Shown here: positions 56,172 through 64,000 of the stretch, piece by piece
Numbering within the stretch: position 1 is the first letter of the stretch
Layout: every line of letters begins with the position of its first letter
NCBI GenBank assembly: GCA_014058105.1
Contig: JACGCM010000172.1
Location: 1-64,000 of the forward strand
Direction of reading: 5' to 3'
Source: Kingdonia uniflora
Taxonomy: Eukaryota > Streptophyta > Magnoliopsida > Ranunculales > Circaeasteraceae
Length of the DNA: 64,000 nucleotides
Notes under the pieces: generated by a model
What the model saw: the letters and a program-made list of their open reading frames with translations, nothing else
Database searches by the model: none
What the model was told of the DNA's origin: nothing
Translations under genes and position numbers: made by a program

Positions 56172-56441
56172 CCCCCAATAACAATTCTTAGCCCCTTTAA
56201 ATTAAAGAAGAGTCTTGCGACATTGATTCTCAAGTAAGTGCCGTCTAGAGAGAAGATGAGTGTTGGGAACAAATACATCTTTGAGCAGTGAAACTTGGGA
56301 TTGTTGTATCATATCCAAAGGATCATAATTCTATGCTTTTGAATCATGCCTGTAACACCCACCCAAATTGACCATGAGGAGAATAGCAGGTGTTATCTCA
56401 TTAATGCGATGCAGATTTTTAGCGTCCCCAGCTTTCCCATA
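56172..56441 (-). pseudogene. GT47 exostosin-family (ARAD-like) glycosyltransferase, 5' part
   Basis: The minus strand after an AG acceptor-like site reads HRINEITPAILLMVNLGGCY, RHDSKA, a stop, then NYDPLDMIQQSQVSLLKDVF, VPNTHLLSRRHLL, RKTLL, a stop (TAT-type codon now TAA), FKGAKNCYWG and a GT. The blocks 'AILL.V..GG.Y', 'LLKDV..P.THLL' and 'TLL.FKGAK' are landmarks of ARAD-type GT47 proteins just N-terminal to the part found at 35521-35880. Together they show one gene remnant split by element A. A plausible intron donor lies at about 56169. No further upstream exon was recognised. Confidence 0.85.
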
Positions 56442-57559
56442 CTCATTTTAATCATATACCACCATAAAATTCCTCCATGATTTTATTGCTTTAGTTACAT
56501 AAGCATGGAATGATACTAACATCAGATTTAATATTTTATTTTTATTTTTTATGCAAGCATTGCTTATTTACTTTCTAGGGTAGCAATGGTGTTCAAGATG
56601 ATGTTGAGCAAAGGGTTTCACAAGTTCAACCAAAGTTTGATGTATGAATAGAGCAATATTTTTAATTTGGGAGGAGTTGTGCTAAAGAGTTTAAAACCTT
56701 GATAGGCTAGCTCAAAATTCCCTTATAATAGTATTTTTATTAAATAATAAGATGATAGATTTATTCAAATATGCTTATGATTTTATTTGTCTTCAATTTA
56801 GACACTTGCTCTGACTGATGTGAGGTTGATTTCATTTACTAAGTAATTATGGACATGTTTATGACCCTAGAATTTGTTCCTAGAATTTGTTTTGGCACTG
56901 ATGAAAACTCTTTATAGAATCTCTACCTATAATTCTTTTAAGACAATCGTTATACACATGATTTATCAGTCTTTTTGTATTTAGTTGGGAGCAGAACAAT
57001 ATCTGATCTTTAACTGAAATGGAAAAGTGCTTGGGGTTGGAAATAAGACTCCAATTATCTCAAGTGACAGCGGTTCAAATCCGCATGATCCAATCATTTA
57101 TGCTATGAATTAGTGTATATATAATAGAAAAAGTACAATTAAAGATCCCATATCACGAAAGGGAAAGAATTGCACTATTTATGGACAGTGATAGTTTTAT
57201 CCTTTAATATGGGTTAGTGGAGAAGCCATTGGTGGAGTAACACCGATTTGAACATATATTTATTAATAGAATTCAGAATTCATGGGAAAGCAAGCATGAA
57301 AAGCATATTCAAAGTTACATGGAGACATGTATATTTGGCTAATTTACATTGTGTAGACATTTTATGTAGTAAAAGGAAATACCATAAATGAGATCGACAT
57401 ATCATAGAAAGCATAGTAACGAATAAATGGTATTTAACAATCTACAATTGGATCTTTTTAAGTGTCACTACGGGTATATATGTTTGGAATGATGCGCCAA
57501 GTGCTATTAAACAAGTGCAGCTAGCCGTGGTGTGCCACTAGCACAACTAGTCTCTATAT
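56442..57559. other. No clear gene; possible upstream part of GT47 locus
   Basis: This could hold introns or earlier exons of the minus-strand GT47 remnant, but no further GT47 motif was found. Near 57074-57090 GCGGTTCAAATCCGC looks like a tRNA T-arm, but a full tRNA cannot be folded. The rest is unstructured AT-rich sequence. Confidence 0.4.
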
Positions 57560-58007
57560 TAAAATGGGGTGGTGTTTTGCCGCTTGGGACAAGTCTGCCT
57601 TATGTCAAGACATAAAGAGCGATCGGTAAGCATTGTCGTACCCATGAGATGGGCATACCAAGGGGCAGTTTCAGGACTTCATGTTTTAAAGCCAATCCAA
57701 AAAATGTTACCCCTGACTAAAAATCTTCACTCTTCCTCCCCGGCTCAAAACATCAGTTATAAAATAAGTGAGATAAAAAACCCAAAAAATATGCAAGTTC
57801 TCTATCTATCTCTCAAGAGTTCTATAATTCGAGTTCTAATGGTGATTCATCAGCTTCAACGATTGATCATTTTCTCCATCTTTTCAATCATGTTTCTCTA
57901 CATCACCTCGAGAACGATCTCTATCGATTCGTCCACCATTTAAGCTTCAACAATAGCTTTTGACTTCCCGAGTACTCCTGCTAGCTCTGATTCATCTTAA
58001 ATATCAT

Positions 58008-58048
58008 CTTTCTCTCTCTCTCACTCTCTCTTTCTCTCTCTCTCTCAA
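58008..58048 (+). repeat. CT-rich microsatellite
   Basis: Imperfect (CT)n run. A second similar run lies at 58419-58480. Both are in dispersed-repeat copy 2 and are absent or much shorter in copy 1. Confidence 0.85.
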
Positions 58049-59458
58049 TGTTGGGATTTCGATTTGAGGGTTTTTCTACTTCAAGTTTGTGTTCTCTCAA
58101 ATATTTTCTCTCTCACGATATTGGGGTTCCGATTGATGGGTTTGGTTGTTTCAATTTTACATAATAATTGTGATTTTGGTCGTAGTAGTCGCTGGCATTG
58201 TGGGTGGATTTGCACACATTTTTATTTGAGCTAGCATTGAGATATGAACTCTTCCATTTCACATAATTATTATGATTTTGGGGTGGAGTATCAATGATAT
58301 TTTGGAAATGTTTGGTTTTGAAGCAAAACCCTAGCAAACCTTCTAAACTCTATAGATTCCTGATTTGTAGCCACCCTTTATGGCTTGGTTTTTGTATCCC
58401 TCTATCGGCAAATAGGTACTTAAAAGCTCTATCTCTCTATTTCTCTCTCTATCTCTATCTCTTTCTTTCTCTCTCTCTAGGTTGCTCTTTTGTTTTAATA
58501 GTCGTGGTAAGTCCCCTTATCCTGCATCAGTTTCTATTGTTAAGTCTGTTATTACCAATCCGATAGTGTAGTTAATCATCACTATGATTTTATTAAGAAC
58601 TACATAGGATGCCCTCTTTTCTCAAAGTTTCTATTTTTTTATAATTAACTCTCAGTTAATAGGGGCTACTTTGTATTTACATATATTATTTGTTACAACT
58701 CTTACATTTTGGTACCTTATTTCAAATGTTCTTTTTAGTACTCAATATGTGTATGGTGATTGTTTGCCCTGTAGTTCATAGATCTGGAGGTGTCTTATTA
58801 TTTTCAGACTTAGTATTTCAGGAAGTTTTATGGTTTATGTTTGAATTGCAGGAAGATTTAATTTTTTATGGTTTTAAAGTTTGAACTTTCTGAATTCAGG
58901 GATTATCGATCGAAGCATCAAGTATAAGTTTCTCTTGCATTTCTATCAATCGAAGTCCTTTCAATCTTAAATCATTTTGTGGATTTCTTATAACTACATT
59001 CAAAAATTTGATGAATGTTAACAGTTCCATTCGATGAATGTTAACAATTACTTTTGAAGTGAGAAATATATCTATCTTTTTTAGGGGTTGTTATTAGTCT
59101 ACGATGAGCATCGGCTTGATTTTTACTATTCAAAATTTACATAGTACACAACCCAACATATTTTTTAGTAATGGTTACCATCCTTAAAATTATCTCTACA
59201 AAGTAAAATGCTTTATAAAAGTTGCTTATACGTTCTAAATTTGTATTATACTCCCCTCAGTGTGGACAATTTTTAAATAAAATTATATATATTGGTTTGA
59301 TAAAATAATTTGGAAATCAATGAAAATTTGAAATGTTGCAATGTCTTCAAGCTGATCAGTAAGCCACTGATCCTACACCTCCAAGGAATTAAGACTTTGT
59401 CTTTAACGAATGACCCTTTTTTTCGAGTCTGTGGCAAACAAAGTATTTTAATCCAACA

Positions 59459-59478
59459 CCCCCCACCCCCCCCCCCCC
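59459..59478 (+). repeat. C homopolymer-like tract
   Basis: A run of C broken by a single A. It falls inside the block shared with copy 1, which lacks it, so it is a local expansion or a place to suspect sequencing error. Confidence 0.85.
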
Positions 59479-60140
59479 AAGGAAGGTCATTTGCCTAAAG
59501 AAAGAATAAACACCCTTTTTTCCTCTGATCAAGCTACCATTAGCGCCTAAGGATCCATGAGAGCTGATAAGATAATAGGTAGGTGGTAGGGGAGTCCATG
59601 TGTACATATAGGCTCTTTTGTTTAAATAGTAGTTGCAAGTCCCTTTATCCTGCATCGGCTCATCATTACCAGTCTGATAGTAAAGTTAATCTTCACTATG
59701 ATTTCCCCGCCATAGTATAGTTAATCTTTACTATGATTTGTTTACCAATACCTTTCATTAAGGAGTAGATTCGATGCCCTCTTTTCTTCAACTTTATATT
59801 TTTCCATGATTTTTTTTATTATGTTCTAGATCTTTAGTGATTTTTATTAACGTGTCATCACTTGGAATGCTCTTAACATTTTTCTAGATGCTTCATGTAT
59901 TTTTTGCACTATTTGTTTTGATTAGCTTTCAGCTACTAGGTGTTACTCGGTAGATATATTATTCCCGACAACTCCTATATATTTCTAACCATGAATAAAC
60001 ATGGTTAAAAAACACTAAAAATACACCAAAATTTCACTTGCCATCTCTTAATAACTCTCATTTCTTACTGGTCGAGTAGTTGAGGATAGCCATGAATAGA
60101 AAGGAGCTGACTTAGCAAGAACTGTGTTACCATTCTCCAA

Positions 60141-60887
60141 AAGTTCATGCTTGAGGTGTCATCTCCATAAGAAGCATAAGCAAGGTGAGTATAATGGAAA
60201 GTAACATGAAAGCCACATGATTGTTGAACTCTTGTAAGAATACTTTTTGGCAAGAGTTGGAAGTCGGGCTCTAATGTGATGATCGCAACTAATGTTATTT
60301 TGGGGAACTTCTCACTTCTTCGTGGTGATGATAACTTCAGTAGAAAATTTTAACTTAATTTTCTTAGATATTATGGTATAGTAATATATTCATTGATTCT
60401 GAGAACTTTACCTTTAAACATAAAAGGTTTGATGATAATAACTAAAACATCCATCTTTTAGCAAAAGAGAATACTTACTTTGGAGAATCCTTCCTGTAAG
60501 GACTTATTCCCACCCTCAACCTTATAGAAGTTGTGATATTGACCTCCGTACAAGCAGCTCAAATTCACAAACTCACAACGTCATTAAAGAAGCCATTACA
60601 GAAAGAAGAGCCAGACCGTTATACAGACATTATGAAGACTCATCAAAATAATGTTGTAACGTTCGTAATTAATAAATATAATGGTCATCAAAACGGTCAT
60701 AATATAATACTTATAATTAAGACCAAAGAATGATATTTCTAAATCTTTAGCAGAGGTCATGGTTTTTACCTATTCAGAGGTTTCCATACAAATTCTTGTA
60801 TATATCAGTGATTATTTGCTATTACTGGTGTTCTAATTACCTTTTGTATGAGGTACTAAGTTTGAGATTTGAAATTAGGCTCTTATA
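60141..60887. other. Probable 5' LTR of the right-hand gypsy element
   Basis: This AT-rich stretch lies directly before a PBS-like sequence and so probably includes that element's 5' LTR. The partner LTR is outside the window, and no start could be fixed. No gene is visible. Confidence 0.4.
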
Positions 60888-60902
60888 TTTGGCACCATCT
60901 GT
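60888..60902 (+). promoter_or_regulatory. Putative LTR-internal junction / PBS
   Basis: TTTGGCACCATCTGT resembles the TTGGCGCCGTCTGTGG-type block found just inside the 5' LTR of many plant Tat-lineage elements. It is about 62 bases before the gag ATG. Confidence 0.5.
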
Positions 60903-60963
60903 ATTAATCATGACAAATAGGCACAATTCTCAAAGGTAACATATATTTTTTCATCGTTACGAA

Positions 60964-62140
60964 ATGCCGAGTCCAAGTCAAAATACCCTAGCTGGACAGA
61001 CAAAAGGAGCTGGCGCAGGAGCAAATTAAATGGCAGAATTACACATCACTTTGAATTCCATGACAAAAAGGCAAACTATTCTGAAACAATAACAGATAGA
61101 AGTACAAGAAGCATTGAAAGTTTTCCAAGGATAGCATATGACAACACAAAAGAACAAAAAGGCATATTCGGCAACATCATGAATTTTGGCTCGCGACAGG
61201 TTAGGACCTCCCTGAGGTACTAGCCAGGGAATATATATTCCGCCTGATCATAATTAGCGAGGACCAAAAATCATACTAATACCTACTGTTCTTCAAGAAG
61301 TTGATAAAAAAACCCCACTGACCTTAGACAAACATATGAATTACAAAGGGAAAGAACTCAGGTCTCTATACGCGAAAGGGTTAGTGAAGGAAGTGGAGAT
61401 CATAATCATAGAAAGGGGCGCCTTCAACGTCACACAATCATGACTCGACAGTTCGTTACTCAAGAACACATACATAAATGCATCAAAGAGTTATTTGAAG
61501 CCCAAACATGCTCATGCAAGAACATCTTTAGCAGACTATAGAAGAGCCCATTCGCACAAGATCTGCTAGAGAGTGAAGTGTCGATCAGTGTTTATATGTT
61601 GAAAATTTGAAAATACAATGGGACTGATCCCGTTAAACACGTTCAAGAGTTCCAAGACTCTTTGGGTTTGCATTCTACGTTAAATCACATTTTGTGCCAA
61701 ATTTCCCCCACTAGTCTCCATGGCGATCCACTGCGATGATTCCATTCATTAGAGGAAGGGGTAGATTCATACTTGTGAACATCTGCACAAGTTTTTTGCT
61801 AAGAATTATTCGCACAACAGAAACAAAGAAGATAATCTTTACTTCCTGATTAGTTACAAATAGATGCTCAGGGAAAAGCTCGTGACATTCACCAAAAATC
61901 TCCTTGATTTGGTAAGAAGGGTTGATAGTCTTGACCAAAAAATTATAGTTTTAGCCTTCACTAATGCTCTTTTTAAGGAAATCCAAGCAAAGGAATACCA
62001 AATCTTGAACAAACCTCCAACTCTGGAAGACATGACCCAAAAGGTAAACAGTTACATCGATCTCGAAAGGATGATGTTCGAGAGACAAAAACAACAAAAA
62101 TTAATCTTGTCAACAAAAGTAAACCACAGAACGAGATTTT
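60964..62140 (+). pseudogene. Tat-like gag
   Basis: An ATG at 60964 (MPSPSQNTLAGQTKG) is followed by decayed frames. Recognisable core at about 61610-61700 reads NGTDPVKHVQEFQDSLGLHS, then HILCQISPTSLHGDPLR, normally the ...FP.SL.G.A..WF region. From 61864 the frame LVRRVDSLDQKIIVLAFTNAL and ILNKPPTLEDMTQKVNSYID matches the end of the gag core that precedes the zinc knuckle. No intact knuckle was found downstream. Stops are scattered throughout. Confidence 0.8.
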
Positions 62141-62399
62141 GAGCATTTAATAGATACCGGAGGAGAGAGAAAATGAGCATAATATGATGGAGATCACCCT
62201 CAAAAGGGTAATGACCTTCCAAAGCCATTTTTTCCATGATTAACCACTAAACTGACCGATATCTTCCCTACACTTCAAAAAGACAAGTTCTTCAGAAATA
62301 CCCGACCACTCCAATCCATCGAGGGTAAGCCCTATTAGAAACACCACAAATTCTAACACCATGATACAAAGCGTTGTTATGCCCTACAAAGGCTCATGG

Positions 62400-63115
62400 A
62401 GTACATACTTAAAGATGAAAGATTGCACGAATACATCGTCAATCTATCGAGTAATAAAAATAGGAGTTATAAACTTGATATTGAAGTTGTCCAAATCGAA
62501 GATGGAACAGAGGAGAAATATTTGTACCATCTTCGCCTCAGCCACTTTATTGGGACGCACAAGATCAACATATTGGCAAGATTCAAAAGACGTCGTCTCA
62601 TCCAATATCCCGACCTATCCATGGTACAAAAGCAGCCTGATTGCTTCCAGAATCTAGTAATAAGAGAATGAGGATCTCCTCCAAAGATTGCGATGTCATC
62701 TATGTCAAGTTCCCTTATCATGACGTGCTTGTTGCCATGTTAAAGATGAGGATTATTATCATGCATACGATGATGGTAGATACCAGGAGCAGTTTTGAAG
62801 TAATTTTTAAAGTACAATCCATTAGATGGACTTAATTGATCCAGTAGAGGCTAACAATATCGACATCAGTGGTTTCAATGGATCTAAAGAAGAATGAGTA
62901 GGCAAGATCATACTTCCCATTACAACAGGGCCAATAACAATCAAAGTAATATTTTACTTTGTAAATGTGAAATCACGTTATTTGGGATTTATGGGATGAT
63001 GCTGGTTGCATAATATGAGGGCCATTCACTCAACTTATCACTTGGCATTACGATTCGATTGGAATTGCAGGATATATGAGATCAAAGGCAGACAGAAATT
63101 AGCTCAAGCTTGTGA
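62400..63115 (+). pseudogene. Tat-like aspartic protease region
   Basis: From about 62660 the frame has DCDVIYVKFPYHDVLVAML, followed by MVDTRSSFEVIF where the active-site (L/M)VD(G/N)GSS.D.(I/L)F should be. The Asp is kept but the next residues are changed. The segment WLHNMRAIHSTYHLALRFDW at about 63003-63060 is the conserved stretch that follows the protease in plant Tat elements. Frame changes occur near 62835 and 63000. Between 62150 and 62640 only weak similarity is visible. Confidence 0.75.
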
Positions 63116-63289
63116 AAATACCGTGGCTATCACGAGATACCCTTTTGTGGAGTATGAAGCATAACAATTATAGAACACAAAACCCATAAAGAACCTACCA
63201 CCAAACGCAGAAGTCATAGAGTATGTCGAAAATAGTGGAAAATGCGTGGCACATATATTGGGACTCTTTTATCTTTACCAAAACGAGAT

Positions 63290-64000
63290 GTTCTGATTTA
63301 ATTTTTAAAAGAAAATAGCGATATGTTTGCATGGACATTTCGTGAAATGCCAGGAGTAGATCCTACTTTAACTTGGCATAAACTTTTTCTAAAGGATAAG
63401 GCTGTGGCGAGTAAGCAAAAATAGTGAATGCTAGCACCTCAACTCCGGGGGGAAGCTTGCAGAGAGATCAACAAACTTATTAAATTCAGATTCATTAGAA
63501 AGGCAAACTATCCAGACTGGATCTCAAATATTGTAGATGCTCTAAAGAAAAATGGCAAGATCGAAGTCTGTGTGGATTTTACAAACCTCAATAAACATAC
63601 TCTGAAGGATAGTTTCCATCTTCCTATAATCAATAATTGATTAGATTCTACTGCGAGGCACGAACTTCTGTCCATGATGGATGCTACATCAGGATACAAC
63701 CAAATACCGCTTTTTTCTGACGACCATAAAATCAGCCTTCATCACAGAACATGGACTACACTATTATAAAGTCATGCCTTTTAGGCTTAAAAATATGGGA
63801 GCTACTTATCAAAGACTGATGACCTAAATGTTCAAAGACCATTTCGGGAAAATAAAGGAAGTCTACATCAATAACATGTTGTGTAAAAGTCAAAAAAAAG
63901 AAAATCAACTCGTTGATTTACACACAGCTTTTGAGATTTTTTAGCTATACCGAATGAAGCTAAACCCAAATAAATGTCAATTCGGTGTGCAGTTAGAAAA
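63290..64000 (+). pseudogene. Tat-like reverse transcriptase, partial
   Basis: A segment MFAWTFREMPGVDPTLTWHK leads into REINKLIKFRFIRKANYPDW, ALKKNGKIEVCVDFTNLNK, DSFHLPIINN, a stop, then RHELLSMMDATSGYNQI. After a shift near 63720 come HYYKVMPF-LKN-GATYQRLM and the catalytic box reading EVYINNML (about 63856-63880). Both catalytic Asp of the usual YIDDM are Asn, so the enzyme is dead. LNPNKCQFGV follows at the window edge. Confidence 0.85.

Larger units (their letters stand above)
57560..60140. repeat. Large dispersed repeat, copy 2
   Basis: Shares two long blocks with 14590-18300 in the same orientation and order. The blocks are about 57585-58415 and about 59185-60140, separated here by about 770 bases instead of about 1.75 kb. 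It also contains an internal partial duplication: the AAGTCC(C)CTTTATCCTGCATC...ATTACCA(A/G)TC(C/T)GATAGT segment occurs near 58506-58580 and 59636-59690. No conserved coding frame. Family identity unknown. Confidence 0.7.
60888..64000 (+). mobile_element. Ty3/gypsy Tat-like element, 5' part, runs off window
   Basis: PBS-like sequence, gag, protease and RT follow in order on the plus strand and the RT continues past the right edge. The RT entry motif FIRKANYPDWISNI and the protease-RT linker WLHNMRAIHSTYHLAL are characteristic of the plant Tat group. Stops and shifts are frequent. It is related to, but not the same copy as, the minus-strand relic at 2055-7672. Confidence 0.85.

Noticed and set aside
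57020..57100. Possible tRNA (GCGGTTCAAATCCGC resembles a T-arm; TTGGA...TCCAA resembles an anticodon stem)
   Set aside because: No 7-bp acceptor stem pairs at the right distance, the anticodon loop would be eight bases, and there is no D-arm.
57569..57943. Open frame sharing VCLMSR-KE with one near 14640
   Set aside because: The similarity is at DNA level within the dispersed repeat. The frames diverge by indels on both sides of the shared phrase, so coding conservation is not supported.

Overview
The window reads as repeat-dense heterochromatin from a plant nuclear genome, probably a dicot. Evidence: it carries remnants of every major class of plant transposon (two Ty3/gypsy lineages, Ty1/copia, a FAR1-type Mutator-like element, Helitrons) and one broken plant cell-wall glycosyltransferase gene (GT47, ARAD-like). 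Base composition is AT-rich except for the first ~950 bases. I found no intact protein-coding gene. Almost every recognisable coding stretch is interrupted by stops, frameshifts or insertions.

Layout, left to right. 1-950: a GC- and CpG-rich island of unknown identity. 2055-7672: a badly decayed minus-strand Ty3/gypsy element with a Tat-like pol. 8645-12003: a plus-strand MULE transposase relic whose C-terminus is an OTU (otubain-like) cysteine-protease domain. 13148-13480: a gypsy RT scrap. 14590-18300: a complex dispersed repeat whose second copy lies at 57560-60140. 18420-28385: a Helitron Rep/helicase relic interrupted by two solo LTRs (21476-23702 and 24166-26957). It is joined head-to-tail to a second truncated Helitron copy (28386-30257). 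30258-34798: a minus-strand Ty1/copia element lacking its 3' half. 35521-35880 and 56172-56441 are two parts of one minus-strand GT47 pseudogene.

The GT47 pseudogene is split by a nested insertion. A plus-strand Tekay/Del-like chromovirus (element A, 35893-55970) sits in it. Element A's own 3' LTR was later split by a minus-strand relative (element B, 44170-54615). Target-site duplications (TSDs) support both insertions and both solo LTRs. 60888-64000 is the 5' part of another Tat-like gypsy element that runs off the right edge.

The most unusual signal is inside the long LTRs of families A and B. All six LTR copies carry a cluster of TTCGAA-centred palindromes. In family B they are spaced 20-21 bases apart (exactly 20 in two copies). 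In family A they follow 20/30 or 21/50 patterns. Each cluster is followed by a CT-rich stretch and a splice-donor-like GT(A/G)AG sequence. This looks like a shared, phased regulatory module, possibly with a spliced leader. It could be a protein-binding array, but that is inference.
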